Made by a program: the position numbers and the translations under genes
From: Turbatrix aceti
Lineage: Eukaryota > Nematoda > Chromadorea > Rhabditida > Panagrolaimidae
Assembly (NCBI GenBank): GCA_963969345.1
Contig: OZ017768.1
Location: 5,852,718 to 5,916,717 of the forward strand
Reading direction: 5' to 3'
Length of the DNA: 64,000 bases
Notes under the pieces: generated by a model
Database searches by the model: none
Seen by the model: the letters and a program-made list of their open reading frames with translations, nothing else
Told to the model about the DNA's origin: nothing
In this document: positions 1-11,258 of the stretch, piece after piece
Layout: the number at the start of each line of letters is the position of its first letter
Numbering within the stretch: the first letter of the stretch is position 1

Positions 1-3000
1 ACTGCCTTTTTTGGCTCCTATAGGCGCAGAGGGGCGGAAGACGGCACGGGGCCGTCACGCGACTGACCTGCACACCCCTCAGACCCGGCTGAGAGCTGCC
101 GGAGTTGCTACACCGTCTCAAGGTAAACAACTCCGGTGGGACGACTGTGGATGGGATGTTCCGCGTGGGAATCAGATGTGTGCCAGTCTGTGCGCGCAGA
201 ATGTTCTCAGGGCCCTTTTTTCAAAAGAAAAAAAAAGTAAAAACAAGTTTTTCGATCCAAAAACGGCGAACACGGAAAAGATAGTTTTTGGGCGAATTTC
301 CTGAATTCGGCAAACAAACACGCGCTCGACTCGATGGATGTCTGAACCCTGGAAAAAAACTAGAAAAGGAATCAAGTTAACAGACCAGGCGGGCATCGAT
401 GGATGCACTCTCACTTTCCCCGTCGAGGTGGCGCGAAATATAAACATTTTTTTTGTTCAAAACACGCAAAAAAAGTTCATTCGAGCAGTGAACGAACGAC
501 ACGACACGCGCGTCGTCCACACTCATCGAGGCACGAAATGGAAGAGCTCAGAGGCAGGACAAGACAATGAATGCCCCGGCATCGGCGTTGTCGTTGTCTT
601 CTGGCACGGCCGGCAATTTGGAAGAAATCGACGGGTTAACGACTTCCCCTCCCCTCCGTTCAAAAAACAAAAGAGCGCGCCAAACCCTGCTTTGGTGGAT
701 TTTTAATTGTTTTCGGCGTGGGAAGATATCAAACAAGCCGGGTGCCATCAATGACCATGGCGCGTGTCAACTGACACATCGTAGGTGCCCTGCTTTTTGA
801 CTCCAAGGGCAATTGGGGTGCAGAACATCCGCTCACGATGGCGTAATTTATAACATTTAGAAATTCGTTGTCAGCTCACAAAAATAATAAATAATTTTTT
901 TTTCGTTTTTCTAAAAAAGCTAGCTGACAGCTTTTCCGAAGGTGCCAAAAACAAAAAATGTCAAAAACAAACCACTTTTTGCAGAACCAGCAAAAAGTGC
1001 TCTTCCGGGCCCCCAGACGCTCTGGAAGAAGCCCCGACGACAACTCTAACTAAAAAAAAGGCGATTTGGGCACTGATAAGCGAGAAATGCCGTCGTCGGA
1101 GATTGTACATTCACTTCCCGGTCCACGATAAAAGAGGTTCTGATTTCTGCCAGATTGCAGGCCACAGGGTTTCCCCAGGGTGCACCGGTGGCGGTGGCGA
1201 TGGTGGTGGTGTTGCCAGCTGTTTCCGGGTGGCGACAGGCAAGCAACAACCCGTGCTCGTGCTTTCGTTCGTGCCTTTGGCCTCCTCATGCGAGCACGGC
1301 AAGGTCGGTCGCATAATTGGCATTCTCGCCAGCCCTCCTCCTCGCGCACACGCAAAACTGTCCTGTCCGTCGGGCGATAAAAGATATGTAAGATAAACAA
1401 GACCTGCGGCATGGCACTCCTGTCCCCAGCCCCCACGTCATTATTTAAAAAAAAATGACAGAAACGTGACCAAGCATTTTTCAAAACCTAGCAATTATCG
1501 CGCCATTCCCTTTCTTGCACTTTCTGGGGCATCTCGAATTTCAAACTTTTGAACGAACGAGAAATTCAAACTTTTTTTAAACTTTCGAACGAGTACGCAA
1601 ATACATAAATGGACGATATCCACGAAACAGCAGTTCAAAAAAAATTGAAAACTGCATCATCGGCATCGTCTTTTTAGCCTAATGTTGTTTTTTAGTCGCC
1701 AGAGAAAAAAAAAGAAAAGACAAACACCCTTTTTGAGAATGAATTCATTGTCCGGAATGACAATTTACGTCCAGTTGATACATCAGAAACAAAAGAGAGG
1801 CAAGCTAAAAAGATTTTGCTTCTGCAGCGCTCGAGTTGCAGCAGAGGGTCCAAATTGGCCAAAAATCGTGGTTTTTGCTCCCTCTACTCGTGGCACCCCC
1901 GCTCCGGACACGTCCGTTTTCCGTTGTTCGATATCCGGACCACCACCTGCCTCACATTCCGAATCATTTTTGTCCAGTTTCTGTGTTTCGTAGTTTGCCT
2001 AGGGCACAGTTCTAAAAATGCACTCTGGAAGGGATTAGAGCCGATCGCATTCCCGCATTCCGGCTTCCTCTAATGTGCTAAAAATAATTATAAGACAGGC
2101 GCGGCCTACGTCGCCAGGAGCGCTTTTGAACCCGGATTCGCTCCTTTTTTGGCGGAAGTTGAAAGTTAAAGGAGCCAAAAAAAGCAGTGCTTCATTGAGC
2201 CATGATAAAAAATAAAAATTTATGCCGCGACTCGTTTTCGCGGCTACCAGGACAGGAAAAAAGGGAAATTAGCATCGTAAACACAACTGTGTCCTTGCCA
2301 GGACGGGGAAGGCAGCCATGGACAGACAGGTAACCGCTACCAGCCGGCATCCGGGCCGACAGGCAGGGAGGGAGGCAGCAAGCTACAAAGTTCGCGGTTC
2401 GCAGCGGGCGGGACCGCGGGGGGTGGTGAATGGCTGCAAATGATGAAGAGGCCGATAAAGGTGGAGACGACTTCTCAGAACGAACGAACAAACGACACCC
2501 GTCAAGAATCTTCCTTTCCCTCTCCCGGAAAGAGTGTCCATGCAAATGGGATCGATATACGATACATACATGTATTACACGTTTGCCTTTGCCCCTGGGG
2601 CGTGCCAAAATCAGAGATATCAAAAAACCTTGCAGAGTGCACGGGCACGGGTGCCATAGAATAAAAATAGGTTTTCGAGTGGTCCCTTGACACCGGATCG
2701 TGTTGAGACATTTTTGACGATTATTCTGGGACACCCGCGACCGCGAGAACGGTTGCCCCCGTTCAAAGCGAAGGAAAACTCGATTTCTGACTCGACTCCT
2801 GTGAGTGTTATTCCATTATCTGTAGCACGCGAAAATTTCATTTACTAAATAAATAAATATTTTTTAATCTGTTATTGGGATTAGCCGGAGGTACATACAT
2901 AGCCGTCACCATCGACTCCGACTTAGACTTTGCCTGTGACTGCGACTGCGCGTGTGTGCATGTGTCACGGCATCTTGTTGATGGATTACCGGAGTTCGAA

Positions 3001-5600
3001 AAAATCTCATTTTTTTGCAAAAACACGAAAAAAAGTCGTTTTAAACAAACGGGAAAAAAACCGGCGGCAGAATTTAAAGACGTGTAGGAGGAGGAAGTTA
3101 TTGGATAAAAAAGGAGGGACTGAGAAGTGTCGAAAAGTGTGTGCGCATTCATCGCATTGGCCGACGACGACGACGACGACGACTGAGCAAGTGTGCCTCG
3201 CGGGGGATAACACCTCCTCAGCCGTTGCCGGCAGCGTTGGAGGAGGAGGGCGGCTCGCTTGCTCGCATGTGTACTCAAGTCGCCTTGGCCGAGGAGGACA
3301 AGGAGCCGCACTCCTCGTAGTCGCCGGGAGCAGATACTATTTAGATGCCCGCAGGCCAGGCGAGGTGTCTTGCTTGGCCTACGACGGATGACACTGCGCG
3401 TACGCGCGCGCGCGCGCGCGTTAATTGACACGCTGCCACAAGGCCCGCTAATTTCATGCGCTTGCTTGTTTTTGTGCCGCCGATGGATGTGGATGCCGCA
3501 GGCTCAGACCAGTGCATTTTGCATCCCAGGTTAACGCCCTTCGGTTGGTTTGCAGGATTTGGCCGGGCGATCTGTGGTCTCGATGTCATCTACAGTACCC
3601 CCCAAAATCGACCGATGCCCCCCTTCTCAATCGCAACCCGTAACAATCTGGAAATGAAAAAACAAAAACAAACATTGAGAAAAAAGCAATAATCGCAGAA
3701 ACAACAACAAACACAGGCGACTACGACGACCACTGGATGACAATTGTCGCTACAAGCTGAGAGGGGAATAATTGAATTATGCCGCGCGCGCGTCCGCTGC
3801 CCGAGGGGTAGGGGTGGGTAATGGCACCCTTCTCGCTTCTCGCCTCCCCGACGGCAGCAGCAGCACGCGCTTCGAAGCGCTCGTTCTGCCCGACGGCCAA
3901 CGTGAACAGAACAGCGCCTGTTCGCGATTGATTGCAGTCCGGGGAGGGAAGCGCGAAGTCATCGTAGTCGGGGACGCCACCGGCAGGCCCCACAGTTTTT
4001 ATCTCTACGTCATCACGGCCGGAAGATTAAAATGTACATAGTACTCTTCCTCTGATGAACCACTACTAAGTCAGAAAACGCCGCCGCAGTTGTCGAAACT
4101 GCGGGCCTCTGAAAAATCACACGAGTTCGTTTGTTCGTTCGTTCACAAAAAATTGTTTATTCGGCCGAAAGCTGCTAATACACAATTTATAATAAGTTTT
4201 GAGAGAACGAATGAAACAAATTAAAAAGAATTATTATTCAAAGTCCAGTCCGACGTCAATGTGATAATCGCTCTGTTTTCACGCCCCCCAAAAAACGCCA
4301 GCAGGTGCAGAAAACCAAAACGAACCCCCGGCCAGAACCCGCACGGGCGCATTTGCATTCTTTGTACGGGTGCCATCGCACGCCAGACATGTTTACCGCC
4401 GTCTGGAGAGATCCCACGCGACAAACAACAAACACACCTGTCCGCTCCGGCACCGGCACACCTGTGAGATGTACAGCGGACGACGACGACGACGACGACT
4501 CGGGCACGGGGGTTGTCATGGGAACGAACGCAGATGGCGTCAATCGACTTTTGAACTCGGCATCGACGCATCCTGGGGCCCGGGACGTGGCAATGCTCCT
4601 GGCAATGGGGGCTAATTTGGCAGGCTTCAGGCCGGTCGCGCTAGGTGAGCAGCAGGAAGGCAGTCGGGTGCATCGAAGCGCGCCCGAGTGCCGTTCAGAG
4701 CTTTGTTCTCTCGGGGATGGATGCGGCAACGACCCAACCCATCCCGGTGCCACCGGCAGACGTCACGCATCACGGATAACAAAAATATTGAAAAAAACAA
4801 ACAAACAAACACGATTCTGGAAACGAGAATTGTCTGTTTTGAACTTGTTCAAGAACGAACATGAACATAAATCGTGTTCCGAAAAAAATATTTATATATA
4901 TGTAATAAATATGCGGGATACGTATGTATGTACGAACCACCGACCGTATGGCAAACATATGCCGGCCACAATTTCCTCCGTATGATCGAACCCGAGTTAT
5001 TACCAACGGGATATAAGTATGATAAATGCACCCGCGCCCGCAACCATAACTCCAATAAACAATCATAACTCCGTGGTGCGTCATTAAGGCGCCTTATGCC
5101 CCGACGAGGATGGATAAAGTGCACATGCGGCTGCCGAGACACCCCGCCAGAGGCCCTTTCACGCGCGGACAACAACGACGGCACTCGTCTCGCGCAACAA
5201 TGGGGGTCGTTTACCCGGCGAAAGTGCTGCCAAGTGCCGAATGCCGCGCGGCAAGTCGAGTCCATTTTGGTGTGCTTTGGTGCTCGTTGCAACGCTGAGA
5301 ACCCCGAGGGGACGTGACTTTTCGATCGACGCCGGCCGTGGCACTGGGATGGATGCCGATAAAAAATAATAGTAATAGCCAAATCAAACTGCAACCCAAG
5401 AACGAACGAACAAACGAACGCCGACTGAAAGGGCAGGGACACGCCGAACTCTAACGAACCTGACACCTGCGATTACAGCTGTCAAAAAAAGTGATAATTT
5501 AAGACCTGTGAAAACGCGGAACAAAATTCCAATAAAATAATACCTCATAAATTTAAACAGCCACCTGCAGAATAAAATCCAATCCATTTATCTTCTTTTT
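1..5600. other. Intergenic, no supportable gene; simple repeats
   Basis: I find no open reading frame here with a recognisable protein or a believable exon series. The frames present are low-complexity translations of simple repeats. Visible structures are a GAC/GTC triplet run near 3161-3184, a GC-dinucleotide run near 3400-3421, another GAC run near 4478-4500, several GTTC/GAAC runs (for example 4124-4146), and a short hairpin CACTTTTTGC/GCAAAAAGTG near 972-999. It may hold regulatory DNA for a gene to the left of the window, but nothing in the sequence shows this. Confidence 0.5.
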
Positions 5601-5630
5601 TTTGCAAAAAAAAAACAAAAAAAATCGAGT

Positions 5631-6613
5631 TCACATGAAATCGTCGGAATCGTATCCGTCGGCGTTGGAGGTCATCTCGGCACCCTGAAACACGTGATCG
5701 TAGGAACGCTCGGCCCTCTCCCGCTCCTGGCGCTCTTGTTCGGCCTTCTCGGCGGCCCGTCGTTGACGCTCGGCTAGTTTCTGAAAAAAAATCTGTGTAA
5801 CGCAGATCCTAATTTTTCACTCCAACTTCGGAGTTGATCTGAATTTTGTGACAATTTATATACATTTTTTGATTTATAATTAAGAAAAAAATTGAAAGCA
5901 TCGCAAAAATTCTAAAGCAATGCTAATTTTTGAATAAATTGATGAAACTTTATTTTTAAATTTAAATTTCATTTTTGGCGCTAAAAAAAGATTTTTTTGC
6001 TTTTGATGAAGTATAAAAACAAAAAAAATCTTTTACAACACAAAATTTTTTACTCCGACTCCGAAGTCAAAACTGACCGTATCCTGACGCTCACGGGCGT
6101 CCCTTGCCTGGCGCTCGGCCATGTAGTCAATCTCGTCGTCGACAACCTTGGTCTTGTTGAGTCTGTTGATGATGTCGTTGATCTTTCTCTCGACGCGGAG
6201 CTTCTTGACTGCTTTCTGGCTCTTGAATCCGACCTGGCCGGTCACCATCTCACCGGTCTTCTTCAGGTTGGCCCAGGGCGTGTAGACTATGTCGACGTTG
6301 TTCAGCTTGCAGCCCTGAAAAGCCATCATTCTCAAAAATGCACGCGCAGGACGAAGTAACTTTTTTTACCCACCTCAATACTGTTGGCCTTGACGAGCTG
6401 AGCGCAGTCATCGATGAGGGCCTGTGGCACGTCCTCCATCGTCTGTCCCGGCTGCAATCTGGCGTAGACGTGAGCGCTGCTGAGTTTGTCGACGTGAAAC
6501 CAGACGTCTTCGGGCCAGCCGTACTTGATGAGATGCTCGTTTTCCTCCTTGTCTCGACCCATGTACAGCAAAGTCGGTGGACTCGTCGCCGATGAGTAAT
6601 ACTTGATCACCAT
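5631..6613 (-). CDS. CCDC25: CCDC25 homolog (NEMF/RQC2-like NFACT-R domain protein)
   Basis: Three exons on the minus strand (6613-6374, 6314-6078, 5780-5631) join in frame to give 208 residues, the same length as human CCDC25. The N-terminal half is an NFACT-R (DUF814) domain with the family block [19 protein letters not shown], followed by [14 protein letters not shown] in exon 2. The C-terminus is a charged Glu/Arg coiled coil and ends in the family-typical SDDFM. The ATG at 6613 is chosen because it starts MVIKYY, matching the family; an unpaired TTCAG 3' splice site lies about 10 bases upstream, as expected for trans-splicing. The NFACT-R fold is shared with NEMF/Tae2 of ribosome quality control, and mammalian CCDC25 has been reported as an ER/plasma-membrane DNA sensor. 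Which role applies in this organism is not visible. Confidence 0.93.
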
Positions 6614-7600
6614 CTTCCTTGGCACTCTGAAGCACAGAGATCAAGCATCATAAACGAAAATGAAGGCGTAAAAACAAACTATGCACCTATATGAGAATTC
6701 TTCTCGTCGCGACACGTCAACTCAACCCAACAAACTCAAAACAACATAAAAACACTATTCATGGAGCTCTAAACTGAAAATTAGATCTACACGACTAAAG
6801 TCATAGTGATGCACCACATGAAAGTGCCTAAAAGTTAATTCGAAGCGTCACGGATTCAGAAACGTCATACAGAAATCATAAAACCAAAATAACAAAAATT
6901 TATGCGCATAGGAAAAAAGCGGGGGCCACGTTGAAGTCAAAGTGGTCTCTGTTTTAGTTGCGCGAATACAAAAATTTGAGATGCTTATGCCAGTTCTACT
7001 GATTTCAATGTCTTCACAACATTCGGATTTCTAGTGAAGGCATAAAATCTGCAAGGCTTACGGATTTTTAGGCCAACCGGGAAATCCGTAAAAAATTCGA
7101 CGATATTTTTTTTCTTATAAAATGCGTTTTTTCCTATTTTTTTAGTGTAGGAAAAAACGCATTTTATTACTCAAAATTTTGTCTCGTTTTTACCGAGTCA
7201 ATCATTGTTTTACATTTTTACAACGAATTTATATGTTTTAAACAAAAGGTTGTTCAGAATTTGCCCAAATTTAATAAAAATGATCTTTACACTTTTTTTT
7301 TGTTAAATTTGACTGATTTTTTTTCAAATTAAAAAAAAAAGAAAATAAAAGCGAATTTTTTTCCAAATTAGGCCGGTCTTCGATTTCACGCGCCGATCAC
7401 CGATGCAGAAATTCAGAAATTCATCCCATTCGACCACCCGATTCAACGTAAGTGAAAGGTTTACTCGCTCTGAACATAAAAGCACTTTTTATAGACACGT
7501 TGACCAGCTGCTTCGGCTGGTGCATTAGCTAAGGACGACGGCAGGTCCAGTTAATGACCGGTAGTTAGTCGCCTCGTTAGTGTGTTTGTTTGGTATGATA
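6614..7600. other. Intergenic AT-rich spacer with a 19-bp hairpin
   Basis: No coding signal is seen between the start of CCDC25 and the end of the RalGPS-like gene. It contains a perfect inverted repeat, arms 7118-7136 and 7148-7166, arm sequence TAAAATGCGTTTTTTCCTA, with an 11-base T-rich loop. Long A and T runs surround it. The two genes are on the same strand, so this holds the CCDC25 upstream region and the 3' flank of the RalGPS-like gene. Confidence 0.5.
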
Positions 7601-7647
7601 CAACATACGAAAGGGGTTATTGGAGACTGATATCCACATCCGCGGTT

Positions 7648-10600
7648 TCAGAGATGGACAAAGTGCGAGTGTCCGTCGAAGAGGACGTTGCTACCCGTGC
7701 TCGTCTGTTCTTCGTGCTCAGGCTTGGAGACGTTGGAGATGCGTGCGAGCCACTCGGAGGCCTCGAGGGCGGAATCGCAGCGGTAGAGCAGGATTTCGCC
7801 GGTGATTTCATTTCTGAGTTCGAACGCGTTCATCGAGCTGGAGGACCGGAAGGAACGCCAGTGCGTGGGGAAGCGGAGGTCGATGACGCGGCTGGCCTTT
7901 GACTTGAACATATCGCGTGTGGATGCAACGACGAGTTTGATCGTCTTGCGGTCGTATTCAACGAAGAAGCCGTGGTGGAGTTCGCCGAAGATGCGATGCG
8001 AGTATGACAGCTGAAATGGCACCGTTGTTTTGGGAAAATGAACACGAACAATTTTTAAATTTTAGATTTTTTTCGAACAATCGAACGAACGCGAACATTT
8101 TTTACCGTGTTCGCGAACGAACATCGATTAGATTTTTTTTTCAGTTGATCGAAATTTCATTAATGATAGTAGAAAAACGAAAAATTGGATTTTTTGGTTT
8201 TGAAAAACACTCTTTTTACAATTTTTCCTGGTTAAAATTCATAAATAATAGTATTTGCAATTTTCTAGTCAAATACATAAAATCAATGGCAAATAACATT
8301 CATTTGCAAAAAATTGAGGTAGTGAAAAAAAATTCGATCACCATTCCAATTTTTGAAACACAAAAAAAACTGTTCGCGAATAAACACGAACACGAAAAAT
8401 CAAATTTGTTCGCAAACAAACACAAATATTTCAAAAAAACGCCATTCAAAAAATCATACATGCTTCGAAAATTTTTCTTCCTAAAAAAATTCCCCAAAAA
8501 AAAACCCAAACTCACGTTAAAAGACTTGTTCCCGGGTTTTCGGATTACGGTCTTGTGCAGGACACCGGAACAATAATCGTCGCCCGAGCCATCCAGCAGC
8601 GGCTCCTTGCAACCATCCGAAGGCCGAGATTTTCCATAACCGTTCTTTTTACCCCAGCTTCCGCCGACGTTGCAGACGCAGTCGACGGACTCCTGGGACG
8701 TCGACCTCAGAGCACTCGACACAGAAGAAAACATGAGCGAATCAATGGAATCGATGCCGAGATCGCTGTCGGTCGTTCGGTTGAATTCGGTCTCCGAGCC
8801 GGGAGCGATGCTGTCAGCCGAAGTCGACGGCACGAGATCGTGGAAGGCTGCATTGTCGATGCCGTACGCAGAAGCATCTCCCATAGAACACGTCTTCTTG
8901 TGCCCTTTGGTAAAGACACTCGTCGGACGACCCAAAACAGTCAAATTGGGAGTCAGAGATTTTGACTTGACGGTGGCAGCGGCGACTGCAGACTTGTTGG
9001 TCTCGTCTGCCATGCGAGAGAGCGTGTTGGGGGTCCACGTGAGCTTGAAGCCGATACGTGACAGTCCCGGCATGGAAGAGCGCCTCGGAGACGGCGCCTG
9101 GTCGGGCTGAAGCATTGGCTCGCGTTCCAGGGAAAGCTGGTACATGAGATTCTCCTCGCCCTTCAGCTGCTCTCGGGTCTGATGGATCACGCGGTCGATG
9201 TACAGCTGGATCACGTCGTTGTGGTGCAAGTCTTCTGAAAAAAACACGGATGAAGCTACGCTATTTACAACAAGGTTGAGCGAACGTTTGCTTACAAATC
9301 TGATTTTTTCTGTTCGTATTCGTTCGCAAATAGATTTTTCTATTATATAATTTATTTGTTCGCGTTCGTTCAAAAAAAGTAAATTTTCCGATCAGATAAA
9401 ACGAACAAAAATTGGGATAAAATTAGGGTAACAGCGTAAAAATTGATGTTATTTGACAAAAAAACATTCATAATATTTACACCCGAAAAAGTTTTGGAAC
9501 GCTGTTATTCAAAACGAGAAAACGTGGATTACCCAATTTTAAATTTCTCTTTTTGGGAAAACAAAATTTTGCCGCGCTGAAAAAAAAATTCTGTTTCGAT
9601 GTTCGTTCGCGAATGCGATAAAAAAATATTCGCGTTTGACCAATTCGTCAAAAAAATTTTAAAATCGTTCGTATTCGTTCACGAACAAAAAAACATTCCT
9701 ACGCCCTTTTTACACTGTAACCTACCGTATTTCGAGTCCTGAAGGCCAGCCAGCATCCGGAGCTGCATGTTCATGTTGTCCTGATGGGTGGACCTCTCGC
9801 CGAGCATCTGGGGTGGTGGCGTCTTTCGCATCGCGTCCTGGATGTACGTAAAGTCCATGAGGAAGGTCCCCAGGTGGGGGATGCAGGGCGTCGAGCAGTT
9901 GGAAGTGAACGCGCGGAGACGAGCAAAGTTGCTATCTGCGCTGAAGAGATCCGACAACTTTTCAAACGTGTGTCGCTCCTTTTCGCCGACTTTCTGAAAC
10001 ATTTGAATTCATTTTTGGTGTTCTGAAACCCCAAAAAAGTCGACAAACCTCCCAAGTCCTTCTGAGACGGTATACAGACTCGCAGAGAAGAGCGGAAACA
10101 ACAGCGAAGGATCCATGGATATTTTTATAGTCAAGCAACTTCTGCAAAAAATAATAATAAATACAAGATCAATCTGGACCCCCTATTTACGTCATGCCAC
10201 TGCTGCACACGTCAGAAGAAGAAAACCAGGCTGTTGTTATTTTTTTAACAGCGTGAATCAGCCACATATGAGCAACACGCCGGCTGCGCTGATGCGAAAA
10301 AACCCGTAATTCAAGAAAATGATGAAATCATCCGTCCACGTTCAAAAATAAATTTTGTGTGCAGCCAAAATTAGAACATTTCGTAAAAAAAATCGCGGAA
10401 ACCGAAAAACTACGTTGTTTGTTGCGCCAGTATTTTTGCAACATGAAAAGTAAACAAAAATCGTAAAATCGTAACGTCCTCGTCCCCAAATCAACGCGCG
10501 CGCGCGTGCGCCGGAACTGATAAGAAGCAAGCAATGAAAGCCACCCACTTTTGACAGACGAATGAAGTACTTGAGCACTTCTGCACGCTTGGAAGTTTTC

Positions 10601-11258
10601 TCAACGTTGATAATCTCCCGGGTCACCCAGTGACAGATACAGTTGAATCGATGTGTCAATTCGGCGACGTTTGGGGCCACGTCGTGGCGGGCTTTACTGC
10701 TCCATCCGCAACTCGTGAGTTCCTATAACAGGTGATAAATGTAATCATGACAGAAATTGGATGGATAAAAACTCACATCAGCGGTTATGGCACAGAAGAC
10801 AGGGAGATCGTGCAGCGTCAGTTGAGCAGCGAAATCCTTGATTCGGATTTTTAGGACGTCGAGCGGAGGATCTTGGACTGCACCGAACTGAAACATCTCC
10901 CAGTCAATAATTTTTTGTTTTGAACTGCAAAGATTTGTCCAGACAGATGTTTTTTGGGGATAAAAAGGTTTTTTGACGGCTGCAGTCAACAGCCGTCAAA
11001 ATATGTCAGTTTTGACAGAGTGAAACCGCGTTTTTTTGTCCCTGGAGGAAAATTTGGCATTTTTCGATGACAAACGAAAAAAAAAATCCGCTGATGCCCG
11101 GAAAAGTCGGCTGGCGCCAGAAAAAAAGAGAACTCACCGAAACATCTTCCATGACAGATGAACTTGACAGGGTGGATTCGTCGTCGCTGTTGTTTTGCGG
11201 AATCGGTGATATGGCGGTGGTAGTGGTGGTGGAGGTTGTTCGTGGCGCTATCAGTCGT
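7648..11258 (-). CDS. RALGPS: RalGPS-type guanine nucleotide exchange factor (RasGEF + PH)
   Basis: Seven exons join in frame: 11258-11138, 10887-10777, 10722-10549, 10141-10049, 9993-9726, 9234-8516 and 8010-7648, giving about 615 residues. The N-terminal half is a CDC25/RasGEF catalytic domain with the RalGPS-like strings LTLHDLPVFCAI, LTSCGWSS, APNVAELTHRFN, VVSALLCESVYRL and PHLGTFLMDFTYI. A Ser/Pro-rich linker with PSPRRSSMP follows. The last exon is a PH-like domain with the conserved Trp near its end (EASEWLARI). This order, RasGEF then proline-rich linker then PH, is that of RalGPS1/2, which activate Ral GTPases at membranes. The true 5' end is uncertain. The first exon listed opens in phase 2 after a splice site, so an upstream exon is expected; a frame-compatible candidate ends at about 13252, but it has no ATG. 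Introns near 8.0-8.5 and 9.2-9.7 kb carry GTTCGCGAAC-rich repeat elements. Confidence 0.85.
9235..9725. repeat. Intronic dispersed element with GTTCGCGAAC-rich ends
   Basis: This intron of the RalGPS-like gene is AT-rich and bounded by clusters of TTCGTTCGCGAA-type motifs (near 9270-9370 and 9600-9690). Its interior, read on the minus strand, carries TTTTCTCGTTTTG and then AATTTTTGTTCGTTTTATC about 115 bases later. The same two strings occur in the same order and with similar spacing on the plus strand in the intron at 15858-16325. This points to two inverted copies of one decayed mobile element. Confidence 0.55.

Noticed and set aside
1050..1484. A 144-residue minus-strand frame with a His run
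   Set aside because: The composition follows simple repeats (ATGGTGGTGG on the other strand), and nothing resembles a conserved protein.
8300..9373. A 357-residue frame on the minus strand
   Set aside because: It is the real RalGPS-like exon 8516-9234 read through into both flanking introns; only the middle part is coding.
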